In this document: piece by piece, positions 24,403 to 36,224 of the stretch
How positions within the stretch are numbered: position 1 is the stretch's first letter
Layout: every line of letters starts with the position of its first letter
From: Tetradesmus obliquus
Lineage: Eukaryota > Chlorophyta > Chlorophyceae > Sphaeropleales > Scenedesmaceae
Assembly: GCA_030272155.1 (NCBI GenBank)
Contig: CP126195.1
Span: 1,471,001 to 1,535,000, forward strand
DNA length: 64,000 bases
Direction of reading: 5' to 3'
Notes under the pieces: generated by a model
Seen by the model: only the letters and a program-made list of their open reading frames with translations
Told to the model about the DNA's origin: nothing
Database searches by the model: none
Position numbers and translations under genes: made by a program

Positions 24403-24425
24403 TAGCAGCAGCAGCAGCAGGGGTG
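24245..24425 (+). repeat. Tandem copy of the OPR gene 3' end
   Basis: GTGGCTGCAGCGGGCGAAAG occurs at 24247 and again at 24354, period 107 nt. As 107 is not a multiple of three, the second copy is read in another frame (RCGCSGRKWA) and supplies the present stop codon. Confidence 0.85.
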
Positions 24426-25628
24426 AGCTATAGCAGTAGTGAGAGCGGTGCTGTGGGTGGCAGCAGGCTAGGTGTGCAGGGGGTGCCAGGCCCAGCTGCA
24501 GGTGTGTGTGAAGAGCTGCAGGAAACACACTTCGGTATCCTGGCTTTGCCTAGAATTCGTCATTTTACACACTTTGCAGAAGCACAATGCACAACAGAAT
24601 GCTCGCACACATGTATGGAGCTGCAGGTGTGCGGCTTTGGCGTGAAGTGCTACTAGCTAGCAGCTAGCAGGGCAGAAGCTTCTGGCTGCTGCTTTGTGGC
24701 AGCAGCTGCTGCAGGATGGCATGAGTGCACGGCATTGTGCAGCTGCGACGCATAATTGTCATTTCAATTGCTGCTAGCAGTTGCTGGCAGTCGGGTAGCA
24801 TCTAGTGTTGGCCCCATGCGTTAGGTGGTTTTGGGTGTTGGGGTTGTACCCACGAAGCTTGCGTTTTGAGTGACGTTTTGGACAGTGTAACCATTTTTCT
24901 GTGATGTTCAAGGCAGCCAGGTGTGGTTGTTGACGGCGTTGAGCAGCGTCCAAGGCAGTCCTAATGCTGCCTTTGAGAGCTTAGGGAAGTCTTTGACCTG
25001 CAGGCTATGCAAGCGAACACAGTCGGCGTCTGCAAGCGTGTTGTGCAGCAGCACAGGGGCCATGAATGGTCTTTGCGCAGAGGTAATCTCAAGGTCTGCT
25101 TGCGACACTGCTTGCAGTGCCTCATTCTTTCGCTGAAAAGGAGAACCCCGCTGCTGTTATGGTGCCGGCCACGAGCTGATCAACCCAACTCATAAGTCAA
25201 CTGGGAACCCAGTGGGCCTGATGTGCAACTGCAGGCAAGACACTGCAGCTGCCTCTGTGCAGCATAAGTCCATGAACATCCCAATCAATATGACAGTAGT
25301 TTTCCGCGCTTGAAATGATGCACAACGCAAGTTGTACTTGTCACCCCTGGTGTGTTATTGAGGATGTCACTTGCCTCTTTGATTTCTGAAACCTGCTGGA
25401 TGCAATTATGATCAGGCGTGCTGCACGCACATGTGTAGAGTTGCAGTTGGATTGGCGAGGAATGAAAGCATGAGGCGACTAGTAGTGCCTGATATTGGAG
25501 CCCTCTGCACTCGTGACGCATCTCCTTCTGCCTGCTGTGACAGTGTACGACGTTTCAGGGCTGGCGCGTAAACACAATGTTTTATAAGTCGTTATCAAAA
25601 GTGTTAGCGGTGTGACGTGTTGCTCGGC
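24403..25628. other. Intergenic, OPR gene to APC1
   Basis: No gene recognised on either strand. TGTAA at 24886-24890 is a candidate polyadenylation signal for the OPR gene. Confidence 0.45.
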
Positions 25629-27323
25629 ATGCTGGGCAAGCAGTTGCAGCTGGTTGAGGGCGAGCAGCAGTGGGAGGCCTATGGCCTGGCCCTGATCCGC
25701 CAGGAGGCAGAGCTGCAGGAGGTAAATTCAAACCACATCATAAATAACAGTATAACATATATGTTTGCAAGCAATGATCGTACTTGGTGGCCCATGCAGG
25801 TGCCCTTCTGCCCTGAGAAGTGCACAGTGCTGTATGCAGCAGGCAGCAGCGGCTGTACCGGCGTTGCATCAGAACAGTGTGTGGTGATCTATGAAAACAA
25901 GTGAGCAGATACAGCCGCAACATTAACAAATACACATTTGTATGAGCAGCTTGGCTAGTACTGGCGCGAGGTGCACGACAGCGCAGTTGTGCTGTGCATG
26001 CTCCCTTGTGCAACAGCATGCACTCTCCTGCAGCTGCAAGCTCCAGCAAAATATGGCAGGCAACTCACTGCACAATTGCAGCTGCAGTTAATCCAGCAGA
26101 TTATCTGTGTGGCCAGAGCATCCTGTGTATGTATTCGTATGTGGCAAGCCTGTGTGCCTCTGTGCTTCCTGCAGGGCTGTATGGACCTCTGGCCGCTCAG
26201 TGCGCAAGCGCTTCACTGTGGAGTCAGACATCCTGCAGGTGCGCTGTCATCTGCGCAAAGACACTGCAGCAGAGACAATCTTGAAGCAATGATGTGCACA
26301 GCAAAGACACTACAGACCAGACAAGCACAATCACTAAGCAGCGCACACGCAGTTGCCCGCTTACAACAGCAGCTTGCAGTCAGGTCCAGCAACTGCCGCC
26401 AAATGCTGTAGCACCAACTGTGCTCCAAGCATGGTCAATACCTTGCAACAGCAAGCACCGCAGCTCTCTGCAGCTCGTGGTCATGAGCAGCATGCCATGC
26501 AGGCATTGTTGTGGAGCATCTGCAACTGCTGTTATGGTTTGGCAGCGCTTTGATTTTTGCAGCATCCTGCTGCAGCCACACTTAGTGAGCCTCACTTATT
26601 CTCTGTTTTTGGTTTGTGTAACTGCCTGTACCAGTAAAGTTGTCGCTGCTGCACCAGCGCGTACAGCCTGTCATAACATGCTTCAGACGTGATGTGACAT
26701 GTTACATGCTGCAGGCATGCTGGGTCAACTTCACCAGCCAAACAGGCAGCCAGGCTGCTGCCGACAGCAGCAGCGCATCAGCTGCAGCAGCAGCAGCAGT
26801 ACCAGCAGCAACACCAGCAGCAGCCACACCCACATGGCGCCTGCAGCAGCAGCAACCGGCTGTTACACCAGCAGCTGATGCTAGCACGGGCCACCCTGCT
26901 CCTCCCGGCGGCAGCACGGCAGCAACACCAGCAACTGGCACAACTGTTCCTGCAAGCGCTGCAACAGCAGCAGCAGCTGCAGCTGCAGCAGCGCCTGTGC
27001 CGCAAGGGGTGGACGAGTGCGTGCTTTGTCTGCTGCAGAAGAGCAGCATCACATGCATCTACCCGTCTGGGGAGCAGATTGAGACGCCGCTGCTGCAGCC
27101 ATGCACGGCGCTGTGGCCGCTAACAGCTGGTGTACTGCTGGTGGTGGGTGGCGCTGCTGCAGCTGTCATGTTGAACTTAATTAGAATTGTGTTGTGATTG
27201 ACCAACCAAATGAGACTGCTGCATTGTGCAGCGCGGGGTAGGGCAGGAGCAAGGCAGGGATTGGCTGCTTGATCACATTCCCTGAAAGCAGAGGTCATTC
27301 AAACGGGTTTCCTGCAAGCAGCT

Positions 27324-27354
<31 letters not shown>

Positions 27355-27376
27355 AGCAGCAGCTGCAGCAGCACCC

Positions 27377-27408
<32 letters not shown>

Positions 27409-27583
27409 CACCATACCACATGTGTTTGTCTTCTGTCTTCACATGAGGCCCGGACCCTTGATGCAACCTCTATGACAGAGCAGATGTACCAAGCACAGGC
27501 AGGTGCTGCACCATGAATCTTAACACGCACGTCGCTTCTCCCTCTCCTGCTGTGCCATTGCGTGCTGTCGTTGATGCCTCTGC

Positions 27584-27649
<66 letters not shown>

Positions 27650-28631
27650 AGGGTCCCGCTGACTCCTCAGCGTCTGTGCTGAGTCACCCCCTGGAGGAGC
27701 CTTCCCCAGTGGTGGCAGACTGCGCCTTGAGCAGCAGCAGCAGCAGCAGCAGTGGCCGCAGCAATGTGGCAGCCTATGCAGGCTGGTCGCAGGAGAGCGT
27801 GGTGTGGACGAGCCGGGAGCTTCCGTTTGTTGCAACATACAATGAGGTACGAGCAGCAGCAGCAGCAGCAACCAGGCTCTTTCCTTTGCTTCAGTCGTGT
27901 CCCTGCTCCTGTCGCCATGACTTGTCTTACACTTGCAATGTTTGAAATGCAACGCCCGCATTCCTGCCGGCTGCTGCTGCAGGCGCGAGGCAGGCTGTCC
28001 ATCTGGCACATGCGCCCCCTGCCTCCAGAAGCAGCAGGCATCGGCAGCAGCTTTGACCTGCCTGTAGTAAGCCCCCTAGGGCTGCTGCAGCACCGCACAC
28101 CAGCAGCAGCAGCAGCAGCAGGCGCGTACGGAAGCCCTTTCAGCGGCAGCGCTGGCGGCTTTGGCAGCGCCGGGCGCTTTGCAGGAAGCACCGCGGGGTT
28201 TAGCAGTGCCGGCGGCGGCGGGGGTTTTGGCGCTACGGGTGCTGCTGCGTACAGCAGTAGCTTGCTGGGTCCTATTGTGGCTGGTGGCACGCCGAGGACT
28301 GCTGGCGGGGGTGGCGGCAAGTATGGTGCGATGTCTGTTGGCGCTGGATCGACTGCTCGGAGGTGCGGCGCTGCTGCAGCGAGGGCAGCAGTGTTACAGA
28401 AGTATCTTGATGTGTGGTTGGTATTTGCTGAAAGTAAAGCAGGTGTGGCAATTGAATGCTGCGGGTGTTGTCGGGTGGTGCATGCTGAAGAGTTTGCAAG
28501 GCAGCAGCTGCGACAAGATTGTGAGAAGACATGCCGTCTGGCAAGGGAACACTGCCGCGGCACATACAGCATCCACCCATCACAACAAACTTGTCTGACT
28601 GGTGTGCGTGGCCAGGACCTGCAATTTTGAC

Positions 28632-28666
<35 letters not shown>

Positions 28667-29903
28667 TCTGCGCTGCGCACCCCCCAAGGCTGCCTGCCCG
28701 CCTCCATCTTCAGCCCCACCCCTCAGCAGAGCAGCCAGGCACCCTGGGCAGGGGGGCTGGGGGCGCTGGGAGTGCTGCGCCCCTGCTTCAGGTGGGGCCT
28801 GTTGATGAGGTTGGCGGCATAGCAGTTGCAACGGCTTTAAGAAGGTTGTTGTGCGTAGGCTTGATGCAAGGCTGCTGGCAGCAGCCAGGCACCCTGGACG
28901 GGCGGCTTGGGGGCTCTGGGTGTGCTGCGGCCCTGCTTCAGGTGGGGCTGTTTGTACATGTATAATATTATATATAAATATAATTAAATAATGTAATTAT
29001 CAGGTGATATACCAAGGGCCTGGGGGCGCTTGGGGTGCTGCGGCCCTGCTGCAGGTGAAGCCGCAGCAGTGTCTTTGAGAGAGGGCAGTGACATGTGGGT
29101 CCTGGCACCATCTCAGATGGTATAAGCGACAACAGGGTGAACACATGGTCTGAAACCAGAGAAAAGCGAGTGAACACCGCAAAACATGATGCAGGCTGTG
29201 CAGGCTGTTGTGTGGGCGTTTGTGGGCAGTAATGCGTGCAGGGCTGCTGGCAGCAGCCAAGCGCCTGAGCCGGGCGGCCTGGGTGCGTTGGGTGTGCTGC
29301 GGCCCTGCTTCAGGTGTTCTACAAGCCTACACCCCATGCGCCAATAGCTCCAGCACACACGCCTCCTGCATGCTGCCGTGTTGCTCCCTTGCTGCCGCAG
29401 CAACACCACGCAGGCGCAGCAGGCGCTGCTGCTGCCAGGCCCCGACCCTCCCGTGCTCTTCAAGCTGGCCTGCTGCCAGCAGCTGACAGGCGGGGCCACA
29501 CCTGCAGAGGCCTGCCTGGCAACGGATGCGGATGGCGTGCCGCTGCTGTGCGTGCTGTGCAAAGGCGGCAGCAGTCCGGGGCTGGTGGCCTTCCGGCTGG
29601 CAGAGTGAGTGGTTCAGCGGGCAACAAAACCATTGCAAGTACGGTTAGTTTGCTTGCGTTGGTTGGGTTGTGCGGCTGTTGCAAGGTTATGTGTCGGAGT
29701 GAGCGGGTAGCACGTAACAAGAGCAGCCGATTACACCAACTGCTGCTTGTTCGTGTTTGCATTGTCCCACTCAATCGGTGTCGTGCAGGGCTGACAGCAG
29801 CAGCAGCAGCAGGATCAGCGGCAGCAGCCATGTTGTAGTCAAGCCAGCATTCAGCATTGCAGCGCTTGCAGCAGTGCCAGTCGCCACCGGCTTCAGCCTG
29901 CCT

Positions 29904-29942
<39 letters not shown>

Positions 29943-31120
29943 GAGCTGCTGGACCTGCTGGTGCTGCATCCCTCTGGGCAGCTGCTGCTGCACCGCGGCT
30001 GCACCCCCCTGACCAGCGTGGGGCTCACACTGCCCAGCAGCTGCTTGCAGCGCCTTGCCTCAGCAGCAGCAGCAGCAGCAGGAAAGCAGGGGCAGGGCCT
30101 CAGGGGCTCAGCAGCAGCAGCAGCAGCAGGTGTTAGGCCGGGCACTGCGGGCAGTTTGGGGTGTTGGTCTATGTCGGATGGCTCTCCGGGAGGGGATGAG
30201 TCGGATGACATGCTGCTGTCACCAGGTGGGTTGGTGTGTTACTTTTATAACAGAATGAATATCATTTTTGCACGACGGCTAGTCAATTTGGCGCACAGCA
30301 AAGCATTGCCTTCACCTGCAGACGCATTGCTGTGCAGTCGATCTTTACCACCTGGGCTGCTGTCATCCAGCATTTGTGTTGGTCAACGCGTGCTGCAGGA
30401 TCTGTTGTGAGGGGAGCCCCCAGCTCACTGCAGGCTGTGTCTGGTCTTGCAATTAGGCGCAGCGCTCCTAACAGGGTTGCCTTAAAAGCCTTTGAACGTG
30501 CTGTGTGACTTGTGCTGCAGGCTCTGTTGTGAGAGGAGGTCCCAGCTCACTGCAGGACGTGTACTGGTCTTGCAATCAGGCGCAGCGCTCCTAACAGGCC
30601 TGGCTTCCGAGCATCCCAGATTGACATACTGCACTTGCTGTGTGACTTGTGCTGCAGGCTCTGTTGTGAGAGGAGGTCCCAGCTCACTGCAGGATGTGTA
30701 CTGGCCTTGCAATCGGCGCAGCTCTCCTAACAGGGTTGGCTGACGAGCACCCCAGATTGACATACTGCACTTGCTGTGTGACTTGTGCAACAGGCTCTGT
30801 TCTGAGAGGAGGTCCCAGCTCACTGCAGGATGTGTACTGGCCTTGCAATCGGCGCAGCTCTCCTAACAGGGTTGGCTGACGAGCACCCCAGATTGACATA
30901 CTGCACTTGCTGTGTGACTTGTGCAACAGGCTCTGTTCTGAGAGGAGGTCCCAGCTCACTGCAGGATGTGTACTGGCCCTGCAATCAGGCACAGCGTGTG
31001 CTAACAGGGCTTGCTTACGAGCACCCCAGCATGACATATTGCACATGCTGTGTGACTTGGACTGCAGGCTCTGTTGTGAAAGGAGGCGGCAGTTCACTGC
31101 AGGCTGAGCAGACGCCCGAC

Positions 31121-31163
<43 letters not shown>

Positions 31164-33441
31164 GTGTCAGCATCACCGGCCTGAGCTGCGCAGCTGGCGA
31201 CAGGTTCAGCGTTGAGCTGCACCTGGCAGCAGCAGCAGCACCAGCTGCTGCTGCCTCTGCAGCAAACCGTACTGCTGCTGGAGGTGCCTCTGTGCGTGTG
31301 CGGCTGGGCCTGTCGTGGCTGCCGTCACTGCCGGGGCAGGTGCTGCAGGCGCTGCATGAGGCGCTGGGGCAGCAGCGGCACCTGCAGCTGCTGGCGGCCT
31401 GCCTGCTGCAGCCAGGTGAGCGCATTTGAGTACACTCAGAAATGGTTTCCACTGTATGGTGGTGTGATAGACCGCGCCTGCTTGTGTCTTGGTTGTGCTT
31501 CGTGTCGCAAGGTGGCTGGGCAGCGACTGCATGCCATGCGCAGCAGTTTCAGTACGAGTGATGCCTTGTGTTCTGGCGCTGCATGAGGCGCTGCGGCAGA
31601 CGCGGCACCTGCAGCTGCTGGGGGCCTGCCTGCTGCAGCCAGGTGGGTGCACCTGGGTACAAGTTTGTTGGGCTGTATAGTGATGTGATTGACTACGCCT
31701 GCGTATCTCGTACTCTAGTGCCTCATGCCGCAAGGTGGCTGGGACACTGACCAGGCAGCAAGTGCATGCTTTGCCCACAGGCATGAGTATGTGCCGTTTT
31801 CACTATGGCGCTGCATGAGGCGCTGGGGCAGCAGCGGCACCTGCAGCTGCTGGGGCCCTGCCTGCTGCAGCCAGGCGAGCGCATTTGAGTGTATTCAGAA
31901 GCGGTTTCTACGTTATGGTGGTGTGACAGACTACGCCTGCTTGTGTCTTTGTTGTGTGCATCATGCCGCAAGGTGGCTGGACACGTGACCAGAACAGCAA
32001 GTGCATGCTTCGCCCACAGGCATTAGTATGTGCCGTTAATAAAATCGCGCTGCATGAGGCGCTGGGGCAGCAGTAGCACCTGCAGCTGCTGGCGGCCTGC
32101 CTGCTGCAGCCGGGCGAGTCCAAGGTTGCAGATAGGGCCTATTCCATGTCGTTTGTGATGTGTCAAAGGCTATTTGGTCGTATGGTTGGTCGCGCCTGAT
32201 GTGTGCATTCACTAGTTCAGTGGCTCTTGAAGTCAAATGCCTGGCAATGGAATGCACTTCGCATCTGCATGTGTCACATCTTGTTTGCTGCCCCCTGCAG
32301 GTGCCTGCTGCGGCCACCTCGGCATGTGTCATCCTGTGCATGTGTTGTCAGCTGCATGTGTCATCATGTGCGTGTGTTGTCATCTGCATGTGTCATCATG
32401 TGCATGTGTTGTCATCTGCATGTGTCATCATGTGCATGTGTTGTCAGCTGCATGTGTCACCGTGTGCATGTGTTGTCAGCTGCATGTGTCATCATGTGCG
32501 TGTGTCATCATGTGCATGTGTTGTCAGCTGCATGTGTCATCATGTGCGTTTTCTTGTCATCTGCACGTGTCATCATGTGCATGTCTCATCCTGTGCAGGT
32601 GCCTGCTGCGGCCACCTCGGCAGCGAGTGGCGTGCTATCGCCTCCGTGCTGATTGCCTGGGCCATAAAACCAGGCACACTGGATCAGGTGCACAGCTCGC
32701 AGCTCAAGCAGCAGCAGCAGCAGCAGCAGCTAGGGCAGACAACCCCGCTGGCAGCAGCAGCAGGGCAGTTTGGGAGCCCTGTAACAGCCGGAGCGGCAGA
32801 AACACCAGCAGCAGCAGCAGCAGCAGCAGGTGATGAGGGTCTCAGTGAAGACATGGACATGGTGACACCTGCAACAGCTCAGCGTGGTAGCCAGCTTGCA
32901 CAGGCAGCAGCAGCAGGGCAGTTTGGCAGTCCTGTGACGGCAGCAGCAGTAACAGGGGGTGCCAGTGATGATATGGACATGGTCACACCTCCAACAGCTC
33001 AGCAAGACAATCAGCTTGCACAGGCAGCAGCAGCAGGGCAGTTTGGCAGTCCTGTAACAGCAGCAGCAGCAACTGGAGGTGGCAGTGATGACATGGACAT
33101 GGTTACACCTGAGACAGGTGCTGCTGCACGGGCGGCAGCAGCAGGCGCTGCTGCCACGATGCCTTTTGCGCTACCGACGGGCTGGCAGCAGCAGCAGCAG
33201 CAGACGCCGGGATCTGCTTACTCAGATATGTCCATGTCTATGTCAGTCGACTCAGCATCTGCAGCAGCAGCAGCAGCAGCAGCGGGTGCAAGGGGTGGCA
33301 GGGCAGCATCCGGCACACCTATGTCTATGAGTGGTACCCCCATGTCAGTAAGCACCACACGCTTAGCCAGTAGGCTCGGCCAGCTGCAGCACACCAGCAG
33401 GGCAGCAGACACGCAAGCAGCAAGCTTGCATGCAGCAGATG

Positions 33442-33475
<34 letters not shown>

Positions 33476-33545
33476 GCCATACTTCCCTACTGTGCATGGT
33501 AGCTGCAGCGCTGCAGGCGGCAGTAAGCAGCAAATGCTGCAGGAT

Positions 33546-33585
<40 letters not shown>

Positions 33586-34903
33586 CTGCAGTGACTCCAG
33601 CGCAGGCCTGGCAGCAGCTGCTGGGCAGTCAAGAGAGCAAGCAGCTCCTCAAGGCGCTACCATTCCTGCAGCAGAAGCAGCAGCAGCAGCAGCAGGCCGT
33701 TGACACCACATCATCAGCAGCAGCATTTGAAGATGCTGTGTTTGGCTGGCAAGGCCTTGCTGGCTCGCCCCAGCAGCAGCAGCAGCACAGGCAGGAGCTG
33801 GCTTCAGTGCTGCTGGCGCTGCATTCCGTGTACGAGGACTGTAAGCTCTACAAGCTGCGCCGGCAGCTGCTGCAGCTGCTGGGCCCGCTGCTGTGGCTGC
33901 TGTCAAAACTGCTTGGTGCTGCTGCATACCAGGAGCACTATGAAAGAGATGCTTCGCCCTCTGGACTGCAAGCTGCAGCACAGCAGCTGCTGGAAGCTGC
34001 TGCCGGCCTTGCTGGCAAGCCTGCTGCTGCTGCTGCTGCTGCTGCTACTGCAGCGGCCTCCCTGCAGTGGCACTCGCAGAAGGGTCAGCAGCAGCAGCAG
34101 CAGTTGGATGGTGCTGGCAGCAGCAGCAGCAGCAGCGTTGAGCTTATGCAGCTGCAGCAGCCGCCAGGAGACATTCTGCGCTGCTTGTCCCCGCTGCTGT
34201 CAGGCGCCGCTGAACAGCAGCAGCAGCAGCGTTATGTTCCATGGCTGGCCAGTAAAGGCAGCAGCTGCGTGCTGCGCTCATGTCAGCTGCTGGAGGCGTA
34301 CCGCCTGCTGTCAAGCTGCACACGCGCCTGCGCAGCAGCAGTGGCAGCAGCAGTGAGCAGCGGCCACCAGCAGCAGCAGCAGCAGGGGAGTTTGCTGCTG
34401 CAGCCGCTTGCCGGCTTTGGCCTCTTAGGCAGCAGCAGCAGCAGCAGCACACAAAACCAGTCCCCGGGCGGCGTTGGAGCTAAACAGTCCGGCAACAGTG
34501 CAGCAGATCCAAACAATGCATTGGCAGCGGAGCTGGAGCACCTGCTGCTGCTGGGCAGTCACCGGCTGGTGCTGCTGCTGGTGCAGCAGGGCTGGGATGT
34601 GCTGGCGCTGGATGGCCTGCCGCTGGGAGTTGCGCTGCCACTCAAAGAGGCTGCTGCAAGGTGCAGGACCAACCCGCCCGCAGGTGAGGGATTGCGCTTT
34701 GTCAACTTTTTGTGAACTGCTGATGAACCGCTGAAAGGGCACTAAACTCAGCGGTAATTGTCAAGTGTGTTGAGGCAGTCTGTACCATCAAAATAGCACG
34801 GAGCTCCAATGATGTTCGCTGTCATTTGTTGCAGGTTGGCCCATCATGGCGTATGCGCTCATTGGCAGGGAGGATGTGGCAGCAACACTGGCCAGCAACG
34901 ACT

Positions 34904-34934
<31 letters not shown>

Positions 34935-35157
34935 TAGCTGCTGCGCTAGCGATGCCATTCCCAGTGGCACTGCTGCTGCTGCTACCGCCTCAGCAGCTGC
35001 AGCTACTAGTCATGCAGCGCCCCACCGGCAGCAGCAGCAGCAGCAGCACGTGCTGCTGCCGTATGAGCAGCGGCTGCTGCTGCCCAGCAGCTGCAGCCTG
35101 ACCGGGCAGCAGCTCAGCTCAAGGCCCCTCAGTGGAGCCTCACAGCAAGCCGGCAAA

Positions 35158-35194
<37 letters not shown>

Positions 35195-35704
35195 CAAGGA
35201 GAGGGGGTAGGGGCCTGAGGGGTTCTGCTGCTGCGGCGGCTGCCGCTGCTGCTGCTGGCAGCAGCGGCGCATTTGGCGCCGGCATTGGTCAGAGCAGCAA
35301 TGCTGGGGTGACTGGAGAGCTTGGGCTGCCAATCGACGGCATGGAAGGCGTAGCAGGTGCGTGAAAGGCACTTCTGTGCTGCTGCTGAGTTTGATTAGTA
35401 TGCTTCGCCCATCAAGTGCCTTCTTAGTTGACATCATCGTGGGGGTGACAGGGGAGCTGGGGCTACCAATTGATGGAAGGCGTGGCGGGTGGGTGGATGG
35501 TGCTGCTGCTGCTGCTGCTGCTGCTGCGTTTGTTTGGTATGATTGGCCCAGCACTTGCTGCTTTGTATTGCGTGATATCATAGCTTAGGTGATTGATGGG
35601 GTCTTCCAGCTCATGGACGTGGACTGGGCTGAGCTGGGGCTGCCAATTGACGGAATGGAAGGCGTGGCAGGTGAGGCGCGAAGTGCTGCTGCTGCTGCTG
35701 CTGG

Positions 35705-35737
<33 letters not shown>

Positions 35738-36193
35738 AGTTTGAACCATGATGGTCAGCTTCGTTCTGAGTTCCTGCCCAAACGTTGGCCACACCTGGAA
35801 CTTGCATGCTTTTGCATCACGCGCGGGAAAGAAGCAACTGTGCTTCTACAACAGAATACAGCGCCGTGGTTCAAGTCTCTTTCGCTGTGTGTTTGCCTTG
35901 CTGTGTTCATTACCTTGCAGGCGGCATCTCCTCGCTGCGCTTTGGCCGTGATGAGCGGCTGGCCGAGGTGCAGAGCCTGCTGGGTACAAACATGCCTGTG
36001 GTGCTCACGGTGAGTGGGGTGGCAGCAGCAGTTGGCGTTAACAAGGGAGCAGCAGCAGCAGCAGTTGGCATAAAAGATGTAGCAGCAGCAGCAGCAGCAG
36101 CAGTGTGGTGCTGAGGTGCAGAGCCTGCTGGAAACAAACATGCCCGTGGTGCTCACGGTGAGTGGGGTGGCAGCAGCAGTTGGCGTTAACAAG

Positions 36194-36224
<31 letters not shown>

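Noticed and set aside
27269-27475. Poly-Ser/Ala open frame within an APC1 intron as an extra exon.
   Set aside because: Joining 27140 directly to 27652 keeps phase and matches APC1, and the frame here is only a CAG run.
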